Positions 8,498-18,237 of a stretch of DNA of 64,000 nt are shown here, in pieces. The position numbers were made by a program, and so were the translations under genes. The notes under the pieces were generated by a model. That model saw only the letters and a list, made by a program, of their open reading frames with translations, made no database searches and was not told the origin of the DNA. The stretch spans positions 1,054,001 through 1,118,000 of the forward strand of contig NZ_AP017655.1 in the NCBI RefSeq assembly GCF_002355855.1. The letters run 5' to 3'. Position 1 is the first letter of the stretch. Each line of letters opens with the position of its first letter. The stretch is from Sphingobium cloacae (GTDB lineage Bacteria > Pseudomonadota > Alphaproteobacteria > Sphingomonadales > Sphingomonadaceae).

Positions 8498-10510
8498 TTA
8501 TTCCAGTTCCAGGATGATGGCGTCGACCGGCAGGCTTTCGCCCTGCGCCGCCGACACGTTCTTCACCACGCCCGCCTTCTGCGCGCGCAGGATATTCTCC
8601 ATCTTCATCGCCTCGATCACCGCGAGCGGCTGGCCGATCTCCACCTTGTCGCCGGCCTGCACGTGGAGCGCGACCAGCAGGCCGGGCATCGGGCAGATGA
8701 GGAATCGCGAAAGATCGGGCGGGATCTTCTCGATCATATGCTTGGCATAAGGCGCGGCGTGCGCGGGCAGGATGCGCAGCTTGTGGCTGGCGCCATGCGC
8801 GGTCAGGACGAAACCGGCGCGGACCGGCGCGATCCGGACCGCCAACTGCTCGTCGCCGAACTCGGCTTCGATCAGACGGTCGCCGGGCGTATATTCCAGG
8901 CTCATGTCCAGCGGTTCGCCGTCGACGGCCACCTTGTCGCCCCGGATGACGACATCGTGCAGCGCCCCCTCTTCTCCCGCGCCGATCCTCACCTGCCAGC
9001 CGGTCGGGGCCCGCAGCTTCCTGCCGAGCTGGCCGTCGATGCGGCGCGCGCGGTCGGCCTGCGCCATGGCGGCGAAGGCCCCGATCGCGGCAAGCTTGCG
9101 GAGCAGGTCCGGCGACGCGGGCGCGCCTGTGAACCCTTCGGGATATTCCTGCGCGATGAAGCCCGTGGTGATGTCGCCCGACCGGAAGCGCGGGTGCTGC
9201 ATCAGGGCCGACAGGAAGTCGATATTATGGCCCGGCCCCTCGATCTCGAACCTGTCGAGCGCCTCGATCTGCTTGTCGATGGCCTGTTCGCGCGTGGGCG
9301 CCCAGGTGATGAGCTTGGCGATCATGGGGTCGTAGAACATGCTGACCTCGCCCCCTTCCTGCACGCCGTCGTCGACGCGCACCAGAGCGCCCGTCTCGTC
9401 AGCGCCGGTTTCGGGCGGCGTGTAGCGGATCAGGCGGCCCGTCGAGGGCAGGAAACCGCGATAGGGATCTTCGGCATAGACCCGGTTCTCGACGGACCAG
9501 CCGTTGATCTTCACATCGGCCTGGGTGAAGCCCAGCTTCTCGCCATTGGCGACGCGGATCATCTGCTCCACCAGATCGAGGCCGGTGATTTCCTCCGTCA
9601 CGGGATGCTCGACCTGCAGGCGGGTGTTCATTTCGAGGAAGTAGAAGCCGTCGCCGGTCTTGTCCGTGCCCGACACGATCAGTTCCACCGTGCCCGCGCT
9701 GAAATAGCCGACCGCGCGCGCCAGGGCGACGCATTGTTCGCCCATCTTCTTGCGCATTTCGGGGCTGACGAAGGGCGACGGTGCTTCCTCCACCACCTTT
9801 TGATGGCGGCGCTGGATCGAGCATTCGCGTTCATTGAGGTAGACGATATTGCCGTGCTGGTCGCCCAATATCTGGATTTCGATATGGCGCGGGCTTTCGA
9901 TGAACTTCTCGATGAACACGCGGTCGTCGCCGAAGCTGTTCAGCCCCTCGCGCCTGGTCGCCTCGAACCCTTCGCGCACGTCCTGCTCGCTATAGGCAAG
10001 GCGCATCCCCTTGCCGCCGCCGCCCGCCGACGCCTTCATCATGACCGGATAGCCGATCTCGTTGGAAATCTTCACCGCATGTTCGGTGTCCTCGATCACG
10101 CCGACATAGCCGGGGACGACATTGACGCCCGCTTCCATCGCAAGCTTCTTGGACTCGATCTTGTCGCCCATGGCGGCGATGGCGTTGGCGGGCGGGCCGA
10201 CGAAGACGATGCCCGCCTCGTCCAGCGCCTTGCGGAAGCTTTCGCGCTCCGACAGGAAGCCATAGCCCGGATGCACCGCATCCGCGCCGGTCGCCTTGCA
10301 TGCCTCGATGATCTTGTCGGCCAGCAGGTAGGATTGCGCGGCGGGCGGCGGGCCGAGATGAACCGCTTCGTCCGCCATCAGGACGTGGGGGGAACGCGCA
10401 TCGGCGTCGGAATAGACCGCCACGGTCTTGATGCCCATCTTCCGCGCCGTGCGGATCACGCGGCAGGCGATCTCGCCACGGTTCGCGATCAGGATCTTGG
10501 TGATTGCCAT
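8498..10510 (-). CDS. pccA: Propionyl/acetyl-CoA carboxylase alpha subunit (biotin carboxylase and carrier)
   Basis: Carboxylates enzyme-bound biotin with ATP and bicarbonate and carries it to the beta subunit; with PccB it turns propionyl-CoA into (S)-methylmalonyl-CoA. The 670-aa protein has the biotin carboxylase N-terminal domain ('ITKILIANRGEIACRVIRTA'), the ATP-grasp with 'KASAGGGGKGMR', 'FLEMNTRLQVEHPVTE', a BT linker region (about 460-590) and a C-terminal biotinyl domain with 'VIEAMKMENI', Lys636 being the biotin site. ATG at 10510 was chosen; the extension to 10594 reads through an intergenic repeat. It is the last gene of pccB-mce-scpA-bioB-pccA. Propionyl-CoA preference is inferred from these neighbours. 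Confidence 0.95.
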   Translation of the reverse strand: MAITKILIANRGEIACRVIRTARKMGIKTVAVYSDADARSPHVLMADEAVHLGPPPAAQSYLLADKIIEACKATGADAVHPGYGFLSERESFRKALDEAGIVFVGPPANAIAAMGDKIESKKLAMEAGVNVVPGYVGVIEDTEHAVKISNEIGYPVMMKASAGGGGKGMRLAYSEQDVREGFEATRREGLNSFGDDRVFIEKFIESPRHIEIQILGDQHGNIVYLNERECSIQRRHQKVVEEAPSPFVSPEMRKKMGEQCVALARAVGYFSAGTVELIVSGTDKTGDGFYFLEMNTRLQVEHPVTEEITGLDLVEQMIRVANGEKLGFTQADVKINGWSVENRVYAEDPYRGFLPSTGRLIRYTPPETGADETGALVRVDDGVQEGGEVSMFYDPMIAKLITWAPTREQAIDKQIEALDRFEIEGPGHNIDFLSALMQHPRFRSGDITTGFIAQEYPEGFTGAPASPDLLRKLAAIGAFAAMAQADRARRIDGQLGRKLRAPTGWQVRIGAGEEGALHDVVIRGDKVAVDGEPLDMSLEYTPGDRLIEAEFGDEQLAVRIAPVRAGFVLTAHGASHKLRILPAHAAPYAKHMIEKIPPDLSRFLICPMPGLLVALHVQAGDKVEIGQPLAVIEAMKMENILRAQKAGVVKNVSAAQGESLPVDAIILELE

Positions 10511-10543
10511 CTTTATCCTTGCCCTCGTCCTTGGTTCCAAAAT

Positions 10544-10640
10544 CCGTTCAGGCCGCGCGAAGCCGAAGCCCTCGCCCGAGCGCAGCGAAGGCACCTCGCT
10601 CTGCTCGGTGGAGCCCTTCGACTTCGCTCAGGGCGAACGG
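10544..10640. repeat. Palindromic intergenic repeat, copy 1
   Basis: The element starts with CCGTTCA and ends with GGGCGAACGG, with internal GAAGCCC and GCCCTTCGACTTCGCTCAGG; the two halves are imperfect inverted copies. Related elements occur at 13817-13912, 40504-40578 and 59261-59358, always between genes. It separates bioB from pccA inside one same-strand run, so it would be transcribed and could fold in the mRNA. Confidence 0.8.
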
Positions 10641-10650
10641 AGATAAATGC

Positions 10651-11643
10651 CTATTCAGCCGCCTCCAGATGCCCGTGCGGCTGGGCCATCATCGGCGTCA
10701 GGCCCAGCTTGCCGAGCAGCGCGCTGTCCTTGTCGTCGCCCGCATTGGCCGCCGTGAGCAGCTTGTCGCCGGTGAAGATGCTGTTCGCGCCCGCCATGAA
10801 GCAGAGCGCCTGACAGGCTTCGCTCATGCTTTCCCGGCCCGCCGAGAGGCGCACCATCGACCGCGGCATGACGATCCGCGCCACGGCGACGGTCCGCACG
10901 AACTCGATCTCGTCGATCCTGGCGAGCGGCGTGTCGGCCAGCATGTCGCCCAGCACCGTGCCCTTGACCGGCACCAGCGCGTTGATCGGCACGCTTTCGG
11001 GATGCGGCATGGTGGCGAGCGCGTGGAGGAAGCCGATGCGGTCGCCCCGCGTTTCGCCCAGTCCGACGATGCCGCCGCAGCACACGTTGATGCCCGCATT
11101 GCGGACATTCTCCAGCGTCTCGATCCGGTCCTCGAAGGTCCGGGTGGTGATGACGTTGGCGTAGTTTTCCGGCGAGGTGTCGATATTATGATTGTAGTAA
11201 TCGAGGCCCGCATCGGCGAGCTGCCTCGCCTGCCCCTCGCTCAACATGCCGAGCGTCATGCAGGTTTCCATGCCCATCTGGCGCACGCCCTTCACCATCT
11301 CGATGAGCCTGGGCATGTCGCGATCCTTGGGATTGCGCCATGCCGCGCCCATGCAGAAACGGCCGGAGCCATGGTCTTTCGCCTGCGCCGCCGCTTGCAG
11401 CACGGCCTGCACGTCCATCAGCTTGGTAGCCTTGAGGCCGCTTTCCGCTTCGGTCGACTGGCTGCAATAACCGCAATCCTCCGGACAGCCGCCGGTCTTG
11501 ATCGACAGCAGGGTGGAAAGCTGCACTTCATTGCGCGGGAAGTTCTCGCGGTGGATCGCCTGCGCTTCGAACAGCAGGTCGTTGAAGGGCAGGTCGAACA
11601 GCGCGGCGATTTCCTCGCGCGTCCAGTCGGTACGGGGTGTCAT
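10651..11643 (-). CDS. bioB: Biotin synthase
   Basis: Radical SAM enzyme that inserts sulfur into dethiobiotin. The 330-aa protein has the CxxxCxxC motif '[13 protein letters not shown]' (Cys53, Cys57, Cys60) for the [4Fe-4S] cluster, '[16 protein letters not shown]', '[13 protein letters not shown]' and '[10 protein letters not shown]', with Cys and Arg residues expected to hold the [2Fe-2S] sulfur donor. The start at 11643 lies five bases after the scpA stop, so it is translated from the same message. No other biotin genes are nearby; its position between methylmalonyl-CoA mutase and the biotin-carrying PccA ties cofactor supply to demand. Confidence 0.95.
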   Translation of the reverse strand: MTPRTDWTREEIAALFDLPFNDLLFEAQAIHRENFPRNEVQLSTLLSIKTGGCPEDCGYCSQSTEAESGLKATKLMDVQAVLQAAAQAKDHGSGRFCMGAAWRNPKDRDMPRLIEMVKGVRQMGMETCMTLGMLSEGQARQLADAGLDYYNHNIDTSPENYANVITTRTFEDRIETLENVRNAGINVCCGGIVGLGETRGDRIGFLHALATMPHPESVPINALVPVKGTVLGDMLADTPLARIDEIEFVRTVAVARIVMPRSMVRLSAGRESMSEACQALCFMAGANSIFTGDKLLTAANAGDDKDSALLGKLGLTPMMAQPHGHLEAAE

Positions 11644-11648
11644 CTGGC

Positions 11649-13802
11649 TCAAGCGGCTTCCTCCAGCCCCGGCGGGGGCATGTTGTGGCCGAGGAGGCGC
11701 AGCACGTCGGCCGCGCACTCCACGACATTGGAGCCGGGACCATAAATGCCCTGCACACCCGCGTCACGAAGGAAGTCGTAATCCTGTGGCGGAATGACGC
11801 CCCCCGCGATCACTTTCACGTCATGGCGTCCCGCCTCCCGAAGCTCCCTGATGAGTTCGGGGATCAGCGTCTTGTGCCCCGCCGCGAGGCTCGACGCGCC
11901 GACCACGTCCACGCCCGCGTCGAGCGCCAGCACCACCGTTTCCTCCGGCGTCTGGAACAGCGGGCCGGACACGACATCGAAGCCCATGTCGCCAAAGGCC
12001 GACGCGATGATGTTGGCGCCCCGGTCGTGGCCGTCCTGCCCCATCTTGGCGATGAGGATCTTCGGCTTGCGACCAAGGCGCCGCTCGACGGCCTGCACAC
12101 CGTCAAGAACCTGTTTCCAGCGGCTGTCGTCCTTGTAGGGCGCCGCATAGACGCCCTTCACCGGCGTCGGCACCGTGCCGTAGCGATCGAAGCTCTCCTC
12201 CATGGCGGAGCTGATCTCGCCCAGCGTGGCGCGGGCGCGGGCGCATTCCACGGCCAGCGCGAGCAAGTTGTTCTCGATGCTCGCGGGGCCGGCCGCGCCC
12301 TTGCGCAGGGCGTCGAGCGCCGCTTGGCATTTGGCCTCGTCGCGTTCTGCCTTCATCTTGTTGATGCGGGCGATCTGCGCTTCGCGGACCTTGGTGTTGT
12401 CGACCTCCAGCGTCTCGAGCAGGTCTTCGTTCGCGAGGCGGTATTTGTTGACGCCGACAATCACGTCCTCGCCCCGGTCCACGCGGGCCTGGCGGGCGGC
12501 GGCGGCTTCCTCGATCATCGCCTTGGGCCAGCCGGCCGCGACCGCCTTCGCCATGCCGCCTTCACCCTGGACGCGGTCGATGATCGCCTGCGCCTGGTCC
12601 ACCAGTTCCTGCGTCAGCGCCTCGACATAATAGCTGCCGCCCAGGGGATCGACGACATTGCACATGCCGGTCTCTTCCTGGATGATGATCTGCGTGTTGC
12701 GGGCGATGCGCGCGGAAAAGTCGGTCGGCAGCGCGATGGCTTCGTCCAGCGCGTTGGTGTGGAGCGACTGGGTGCCGCCCAGCATCGCGGCCATCGCCTC
12801 GATGGTGGTGCGCATGACGTTGTTATAGGGGTCCTGCTCGGTCAGCGACACGCCGCTGGTCTGGCAGTGGGTGCGCAGCATCTTGGAGCGTTCGTCCTGC
12901 GCGCCCAGCGTCGTCATGGCGCGGTGCCACAGCACGCGGGCGGCGCGCAGCTTCGCCACTTCCATGAAGAAGTTCATGCCGATGGCGAAGAAGAAGCTGA
13001 GGCGTCCGGCGAACTTGTCGATGTCGAGGCCCGACGCCACGCCATATTTCACATATTCCATGCCGTCCGCGATGGTGAAAGCCAGTTCCTGCACCTGCGT
13101 CGCGCCCGCTTCCTGCATGTGATAGCCGGAAATGGAGATGCTGTTGAACTTGGGCATCTCCCGCGACGTGTAGCCGAAAATGTCGGAGATGATCCGCATC
13201 GAGGGTTCGGGCGGGTAGATATAGGTGTTGCGGACCATGAACTCCTTCAGAATGTCGTTCTGGATGGTTCCGTCCAGCAGCTTGCGATCGACCCCCTGCT
13301 CCTCGCCCGCGACGATGAAGAAGGACAGGATCGGGATGACTGCGCCGTTCATCGTCATGGAAACCGACATCTGGTCGAGCGGGATGCCGTCGAAGAGGAT
13401 CTTCATGTCCTCGACGCTGTCGATGGCGACGCCCGCCTTGCCCACGTCGCCCACGACGCGGGGATGGTCGCTGTCATAGCCGCGATGGGTGGCCAGGTCG
13501 AAGGCGACCGACAGCCCCTTCTGCCCCGCCGCGAGGTTGCGGCGGTAGAAGGCGTTGGATTCCTCGGCGGTGGAGAAGCCCGCATATTGGCGGATGGTCC
13601 AGGGACGGCCCGCATACATGGATGCCCGGACGCCACGGGTGAAGGGCGCGAAGCCGGGAAGGCCCGGATCGACCTTGACGTCCTCGCTCGTGTAAAGCGG
13701 CTTGACGTCGATCCCCTCCGGCGTGCGCCAGGTGAGGTCCTTGCCCTTCACTTCCCGGGACGCGGCGGCGGCCCATTGATCCAGCGTCGGCTTGTCGGTC
13801 AT
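11649..13802 (-). CDS. scpA: Methylmalonyl-CoA mutase
   Basis: Adenosylcobalamin-dependent enzyme interconverting (R)-methylmalonyl-CoA and succinyl-CoA. At 717 aa it is the single-chain form, with an N-terminal TIM-barrel substrate domain ('[20 protein letters not shown]' and '[20 protein letters not shown]') and a C-terminal B12-binding domain with '[11 protein letters not shown]' (base-off His near residue 592), 'GASSLAAGH' and 'VIAGGVIP'. It follows mce and precedes bioB. Its need for B12 links it to the riboswitch-controlled cob genes at 1.2-3.4 kb. No MeaB/ArgK-type GTPase gene is visible beside it. Confidence 0.96.
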   Translation of the reverse strand: MTDKPTLDQWAAAASREVKGKDLTWRTPEGIDVKPLYTSEDVKVDPGLPGFAPFTRGVRASMYAGRPWTIRQYAGFSTAEESNAFYRRNLAAGQKGLSVAFDLATHRGYDSDHPRVVGDVGKAGVAIDSVEDMKILFDGIPLDQMSVSMTMNGAVIPILSFFIVAGEEQGVDRKLLDGTIQNDILKEFMVRNTYIYPPEPSMRIISDIFGYTSREMPKFNSISISGYHMQEAGATQVQELAFTIADGMEYVKYGVASGLDIDKFAGRLSFFFAIGMNFFMEVAKLRAARVLWHRAMTTLGAQDERSKMLRTHCQTSGVSLTEQDPYNNVMRTTIEAMAAMLGGTQSLHTNALDEAIALPTDFSARIARNTQIIIQEETGMCNVVDPLGGSYYVEALTQELVDQAQAIIDRVQGEGGMAKAVAAGWPKAMIEEAAAARQARVDRGEDVIVGVNKYRLANEDLLETLEVDNTKVREAQIARINKMKAERDEAKCQAALDALRKGAAGPASIENNLLALAVECARARATLGEISSAMEESFDRYGTVPTPVKGVYAAPYKDDSRWKQVLDGVQAVERRLGRKPKILIAKMGQDGHDRGANIIASAFGDMGFDVVSGPLFQTPEETVVLALDAGVDVVGASSLAAGHKTLIPELIRELREAGRHDVKVIAGGVIPPQDYDFLRDAGVQGIYGPGSNVVECAADVLRLLGHNMPPPGLEEAA

Positions 13803-13816
13803 AACTCACTTCCAAT

Positions 13817-13912
13817 CCGTGCGGGCCGAACGAAGTCGAAGCCCTTGCCTGAGCATAGCGAGGACATCTCACTGCGTTCGGTGAAGCCCTTCGACAAGCT
13901 CGGGGCGAACGG
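13817..13912. repeat. Palindromic intergenic repeat, copy 2
   Basis: It has the same outer and inner words as copy 1: a GGGCCGAACGAAGTCGAAGCCC-like left half and AGCCCTTCGACAAGCTC followed by GGGCGAACGG on the right. It fills most of the 127-base gap between mce and scpA, inside an otherwise tightly spaced operon. Confidence 0.8.
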
Positions 13913-13929
13913 AGCGGGAGCCTCGACGG

Positions 13930-14367
13930 TCAATGCGCCTCCCTGGGCGTCTCCATGATCTCGGTCAGCACCCCGTTCATGTCCCTGGGGTGGACGAAGA
14001 AGATCGGCGTGCCGTGCGCGCCGATGCGGGGTTCGCCCAGCACCTTCTTCCCCAACCCCTCGAACCATGCCTTCGCTTCATGGATGTCGGGCACTTCATA
14101 GCACATATGATGCTGCCCGCCCGCCGGGTTCTTGGCGATGAAGCCGTGGATCGGGCTGTTCTCGCCCAGCGGCTCGATCAGTTCGATCTGCGTGCCGCCG
14201 GTGCCGTTTTCGCCCGGCGTGTCGACGAAACAGACCTTCACGCCCTGCGCGGGCAGGTCGAAAGGCGCGTGGATCTTCGTCGCGCCCATCACGTCGCGAT
14301 AATAGGCGATGCTGGCCTCCAGCGAAGGCGTGGCGATGCCGATATGGTTCAATCGTCCCAGTTTCAT
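13930..14367 (-). CDS. mce: Methylmalonyl-CoA epimerase
   Basis: Converts (S)- to (R)-methylmalonyl-CoA between PccAB and the mutase. The 145-aa protein is a vicinal-oxygen-chelate fold with two repeated beta-alpha-beta-beta-beta units. The metal ligands expected from the family are visible: His8 in 'LNHIGIAT', a His in 'GGQHHMCYEV' and the Glu of 'LTEIMETP' near the end. The start at 14367 lies 13 bases after the pccB stop. Confidence 0.94.
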   Translation of the reverse strand: MKLGRLNHIGIATPSLEASIAYYRDVMGATKIHAPFDLPAQGVKVCFVDTPGENGTGGTQIELIEPLGENSPIHGFIAKNPAGGQHHMCYEVPDIHEAKAWFEGLGKKVLGEPRIGAHGTPIFFVHPRDMNGVLTEIMETPREAH

Positions 14368-14380
14368 GCCTGTCCTCCGC

Positions 14381-15922
14381 TCACAGCGGGATATTGTCGT
14401 GCTTCTTCCACGGATTCTCCAGCGCCTTGTTGCGCAGCTTGCGCAGGCCCAGCGCGATGCGCTTGCGGGTCGAATGGGGCTGGATCACCTCGTCGATGAA
14501 GCCCTTGCCCGCCGCCACGAAGGGGTTGGCGAAGCGGTCCTCATATTCCCTGGTGCGCTCGGCGATCTCCTCGGGCGTCCTGCCGCGGAAGATGATCTCC
14601 ACCGCGCCCTTCGCACCCATCACCGCGATCTCGGCGGTCGGCCACGCATAGTTGAGGTCGCCGCGCAGATGCTTGGAGGACATCACGTCATAGGCGCCGC
14701 CATAGGCCTTGCGCGTGATGACGGTGATCTTGGGCACGGTCGCCTCGGCATAGGCGAAGAGCAGCTTCGCGCCATGCTTGATGATGCCGTTATGCTCCTG
14801 CGCGGTGCCCGGCAGGAAGCCCGGCACGTCGACGAAGGTGACGATCGGAATCTCGAACGCGTCGCAGAAGCGGACGAAACGCCCCGCCTTCTTCGACGAA
14901 TTGATGTCGAGCACCCCGGCCAGCACCATCGGCTGATTGGCGATGATGCCCACCGTCTTGCCCTCGATCCGCCCGAAGCCGCACAGGATATTGCCCGCAT
15001 GGGCAGGCTGGACCTCGAAGAAATCGCCTTCGTCCACGACCTTGCGGATCAGTTCGTGCATGTCATAGGGCTGGTTGGCATTGGCCGGGACCAGCGTGTC
15101 GAGGCTTTCGTCCACCCGGTCCCACGGATCGGCGCTGGGGCGCTCCGGCACGGGCTCGCGGTTGGAAGCGGGCAGGAAATCGACGAAATCGCGCACGGCC
15201 AGCAGCGCTTCGATGTCGTTTTCGAACGCCACGTCGGCCACGCCCGACCGGGTGGTGTGGGTGACCGCGCCGCCCAGTTCCTCCTGCGTCACGACTTCGT
15301 TGGTGACGGTCTTCACCACATCCGGCCCGGTCACGAACATGAAGCTCGAATCCTTCACCATGAAGATGAAGTCCGTCATCGCGGGCGAATAGACCGCACC
15401 GCCCGCGCATGGGCCCATGATGACGCTGATCTGCGGCACCACGCCCGACGCCAGCACGTTGCGCTGGAAGATTTCGGCATAGCCCGCCAGCGAAGCCACG
15501 CCTTCCTGGATGCGCGCGCCGCCGGAATCGTTGAGGCCGATCACGGGCGCGCCGACCTTCATCGCCATGTCCATGATCTTGCAGATCTTCATCGCGTGCC
15601 GTTCCGACACCGCGCCGCCATAGACGGTGAAGTCCTGCGAGAAGACATAGACGAGGCGGCCGTTGATCGTGCCCGATCCGGTGACGACGCCGTCGCCCGG
15701 AATATGCTGTTCGTCCATGCCGAAGTCGATGCAGTTATGCTCGACATACATGTCCAGCTCTTCGAAGCTGTCCTCGTCCAGCAGCACTTCCAGCCGCTCG
15801 CGCGCGGTCAGCTTCCCCTTGGCGTGCTGCGCGTCGATGCGGCGCTGGCCGCCGCCCAGCCGGGCGGCATCGCGCTTCGCTTCAAGCTGTTCGATGATGG
15901 CAAGCCTGGACATGATAGACAT
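14381..15922 (-). CDS. pccB: Propionyl-CoA carboxylase beta subunit
   Basis: Carboxyltransferase subunit that moves CO2 from biotin to propionyl-CoA. The protein is about 513 aa, with the N-terminal half '[20 protein letters not shown]' and '[14 protein letters not shown]' (CoA-binding oxyanion region), and the C-terminal half '[20 protein letters not shown]' and '[12 protein letters not shown]'. Two ATGs three codons apart (15922 and 15913) are possible; GGAG lies too close to the first and about 12 bases from the second. It is the first gene of the propionyl-CoA run and faces the PccR-like regulator across the TTTGCAAA-rich spacer, the likely control point. Confidence 0.95.
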   Translation of the reverse strand: MSIMSRLAIIEQLEAKRDAARLGGGQRRIDAQHAKGKLTARERLEVLLDEDSFEELDMYVEHNCIDFGMDEQHIPGDGVVTGSGTINGRLVYVFSQDFTVYGGAVSERHAMKICKIMDMAMKVGAPVIGLNDSGGARIQEGVASLAGYAEIFQRNVLASGVVPQISVIMGPCAGGAVYSPAMTDFIFMVKDSSFMFVTGPDVVKTVTNEVVTQEELGGAVTHTTRSGVADVAFENDIEALLAVRDFVDFLPASNREPVPERPSADPWDRVDESLDTLVPANANQPYDMHELIRKVVDEGDFFEVQPAHAGNILCGFGRIEGKTVGIIANQPMVLAGVLDINSSKKAGRFVRFCDAFEIPIVTFVDVPGFLPGTAQEHNGIIKHGAKLLFAYAEATVPKITVITRKAYGGAYDVMSSKHLRGDLNYAWPTAEIAVMGAKGAVEIIFRGRTPEEIAERTREYEDRFANPFVAAGKGFIDEVIQPHSTRKRIALGLRKLRNKALENPWKKHDNIPL

Positions 15923-15974
15923 TTTCTCCGGTCGGTCGGACGGGTATGGATGCCCCTTTCCAGCCTTTGGCGCT

Positions 15975-16021
15975 TTTCGCAAATGCAAATTTGCCAATTT
16001 GCAAATCACGACTTCGCAAAT
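15975..16021. promoter_or_regulatory. Candidate PccR-type operator between pccB and its regulator
   Basis: The divergent spacer is unusually AT-rich for this genome. It holds a perfect TTTGCAAA palindrome at 15998-16005, a GCAAATTTGC palindrome at 15985-15994, and half-site-like TTTCGCAAA (15975-15983) and TTCGCAAA (16013-16020). TTTGCAAA-type words are known targets of the short-chain fatty acyl-CoA regulator family (RamB, PccR). The position suits control of pccB and autoregulation. The assignment is inference from motif and context. Confidence 0.75.
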
Positions 16022-16034
16022 TATGCCGTGGGGC

Positions 16035-17450
16035 ATGGCACGTGGCAATCGCATCTTCGCCGGTCCCAGGCTCCGCCAGCTTCGGATCGATCATCGCATG
16101 GACCAGGCCGCCATGGCGCAGGCGCTGGGGATTTCCGTCTCTTATCTCAGCCAGTTGGAGAATGACGACCGGCCGCTGACCGCCAAGGTGAAGGCCGCGC
16201 TGGCCAGCGCCTTTCCGACCGACTGGGCCAGTTTCGACAGCCGGGAGGAAGAGCAGCTCCTGGGCGCGTTCACCTTCGCGCTCACCCATCCCGAATTGCC
16301 CGGAGCGGCGCTGGAGCCGGAGCGGATCGAGAAGCTGCACCTGCAATTCCCGGAGTTCGCGGCGCGTTATCTCGATCTCTACAACGCCCATATGCGCGCC
16401 AACGAGCGGATCAACATGATCGAGGAAGCCATCGCCAACGATCATGCGGTGCAGGCCCGCCTGCCGTGGGAGGCGGCGCGCGACTGGTTCCACGAGGCGG
16501 GCAATTACGTCCATTCGCTCGACTGCCTGGCGGAGGACATGGCCGCGAGCCTCACCGCCGGGCAGGTGCTGGACGAAGGGATGCTGGTGGAGGCGCTCGC
16601 CCGGCGGCACGGCATCGAAACACTGATCGCCGACACCCCGGATTCCGCGCTGCGCAGCTATGATGCCGGTGAAAGACGGCTGTTCGTCAACGCCGCCCTT
16701 CCCACCGAAAGCCGCAAGTTCATGCTGGGGCACCAGCTCATGATGCTGGAGGGCCAGACGCAGATCGCCGACATCGTGGCGAAGGCCGCCTTGTCCGTGA
16801 CCGGCGCGGACCGGCTGCTTTCCATCGGCCTTGGCAATTATGCGGCGGGGGCGCTGCTGATGCCCTATGCGCCGTTCCGGGAGGCGGCGCGGGAAAGCCG
16901 CCACGACATCGACCGGCTGGCGCGCCGTTTCGGCGTCAGCTTCGAGCAGGCCTGCCACCGCCTCTCCACGCTGCAACGGCCGGGGCTGCGCGGCATCCCC
17001 TTCTTCTTCTGCCGGGTCGACATGGCGGGCAACATCACCAAGCGGCACAGCGCCACGCGGCTGCAATTCGCCCGTTTCGGCGGCGCCTGCCCCCTATGGA
17101 ACGTGCATGAGGCGGTCGCCATCCCCGACCGGATCAACGTGCAGCTGGGCGAGACGCCGGACGGGGTGCGCTATGTCTCCATGGCGAAAGGGCTGGTGAA
17201 GCCTTCGGGCAGCTATGCCCGCACGCCGCGCCGCTATGCCGTGGTGCTGGGCTGCGAGGTCGCCCATGCGGCGAACTTCGTCTATGCCGACGGGCTGCGG
17301 CTGGAGGATGAAGGCGCGGCCACGCCGATCGGCATCACCTGCCGCCTGTGCCCGCGCCAGAGCTGCGACCAGCGCGCCTTCCCGCCCGCCGACCGGCCGA
17401 TCCATGTCGATCCGGACAACCGGCAGATCGTGCCCTATTGGATCGGTTGA
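16035..17450 (+). CDS. PccR-like short-chain acyl-CoA transcriptional regulator (XRE family)
   Basis: The 471-aa protein has an N-terminal helix-turn-helix of the XRE type (about residues 8-60, with '[20 protein letters not shown]'), a middle region resembling the ImmA/IrrE peptidase fold, and a C-terminal domain with conserved Cys and His ('[12 protein letters not shown]' and '[14 protein letters not shown]'). This is the architecture of the ScfR family (RamB, PccR), which senses acyl-CoAs. The peptidase-like segment reads '[10 protein letters not shown]' with no HExxH, so proteolysis is unlikely. It is divergent from pccB and should control propionyl-CoA assimilation. ATG at 16035 was chosen; ATG at 16023 is in frame and would add four residues. 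Confidence 0.85.
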   Translation: MARGNRIFAGPRLRQLRIDHRMDQAAMAQALGISVSYLSQLENDDRPLTAKVKAALASAFPTDWASFDSREEEQLLGAFTFALTHPELPGAALEPERIEKLHLQFPEFAARYLDLYNAHMRANERINMIEEAIANDHAVQARLPWEAARDWFHEAGNYVHSLDCLAEDMAASLTAGQVLDEGMLVEALARRHGIETLIADTPDSALRSYDAGERRLFVNAALPTESRKFMLGHQLMMLEGQTQIADIVAKAALSVTGADRLLSIGLGNYAAGALLMPYAPFREAARESRHDIDRLARRFGVSFEQACHRLSTLQRPGLRGIPFFFCRVDMAGNITKRHSATRLQFARFGGACPLWNVHEAVAIPDRINVQLGETPDGVRYVSMAKGLVKPSGSYARTPRRYAVVLGCEVAHAANFVYADGLRLEDEGAATPIGITCRLCPRQSCDQRAFPPADRPIHVDPDNRQIVPYWIG

Positions 17451-17507
17451 GCCAGTTTGGTCCGATTGGCCCTGTCGAAGGGAAGGGTCCGCCCTTAAGG
17501 CAAGGCG

Positions 17508-18227
17508 ATGGCGTCGAACCCTGCCCTTTCCTCCCTTCCCGCCGGCTTGCGCGACGACCTGGCGGCGCGGGGCTATGCGCGGCTGGCAGGCCGGGAGACA
17601 GGGGCGCTGCTCGGCGAGGCGGCGCAGGCATGGGAGGATTTCGCGCGGAGCTGGGACGACCTGGGCCCCGATCTCTATATGGCGGACGGCGGGCGCTACC
17701 GCCGCCGCCGCCATGCCGCTTTCCGTTGCGAAGGCGGGTTTTTCACCCGCAAGCCGCACCAGCCGCATTTCCAGAGCCGTGACTATAATCCGCTGAACGG
17801 CGACGTGCAGCGCTGGTTCGATCCGGTGGCGGATGCGACCGCGGACCATCCGGTCATGCGGGCCATCTTCGCCCTGTGCGCCGAAACCTTCACCGGCCGC
17901 GCGGGACGCTGGCATGTGGAGATGCACCTGTTCCGCATCGAAACCGGCCGGGGCGAAACGGGCAGGCCCACGCCCGAAGGACTGCATCGCGACGGCGTGG
18001 ACTGGGTCTTCGTCATGCTGGTCGAACGGCGCAACGTCCGCGAAGGGGTGACCCGCATCGGCGCGCCCGACGGCGCCCCGCTGGGCGAATTCACGCTGAC
18101 CGAACCGGGCGACGCGGTGCTGATCGACGATCATCGCATCCTGCACGGCGTCACCGAAATCCATGCCGTCGACCCGGACCGCCCGGCATGGCGGGACGCG
18201 CTGGTCGTGACCTTCGCGGCGGAATAG
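17508..18227 (+). CDS. 2-oxoglutarate-Fe(II) dioxygenase family protein
   Basis: The 239-aa protein matches the small 2OG-Fe dioxygenase family that includes the Bacillus L-isoleucine 4-hydroxylase. A likely HxD pair is in 'GLHRDGVDWVFVML' and the distal His in 'DDHRILHGVTEI'; an Arg near the C-terminus ('DRPAWRDALVVTF') could bind the 2OG carboxylate. The substrate is probably a free amino acid, but that is family inference. The gene starts at 17508 after AAGG, 57 bases after the regulator on the same strand, so read-through is possible. A link to propionyl-CoA metabolism, for example isoleucine breakdown, is speculation. Confidence 0.75.
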   Translation: MASNPALSSLPAGLRDDLAARGYARLAGRETGALLGEAAQAWEDFARSWDDLGPDLYMADGGRYRRRRHAAFRCEGGFFTRKPHQPHFQSRDYNPLNGDVQRWFDPVADATADHPVMRAIFALCAETFTGRAGRWHVEMHLFRIETGRGETGRPTPEGLHRDGVDWVFVMLVERRNVREGVTRIGAPDGAPLGEFTLTEPGDAVLIDDHRILHGVTEIHAVDPDRPAWRDALVVTFAAE

Positions 18228-18237
18228 CCCGGCCCCC

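Noticed and set aside
8387..10813. Open frame of about 800 codons on the plus strand
   Set aside because: It is a mirror of pccA, whose carboxylase and biotin motifs are unambiguous; the mirror has none.
10544..13912. bioB as a recent mobile insertion flanked by repeats
   Set aside because: The flanking elements are also found far away between unrelated genes and do not form target-site duplications; codon use of bioB matches the neighbours.
11637..13958. Open frame of about 770 codons on the plus strand
   Set aside because: It is antisense to methylmalonyl-CoA mutase and shows no family motif.
16035..17450. Active ImmA/IrrE-type metallopeptidase in the regulator
   Set aside because: The expected HExxH is replaced by 'GHQLMM', so I call only the fold, not the activity.
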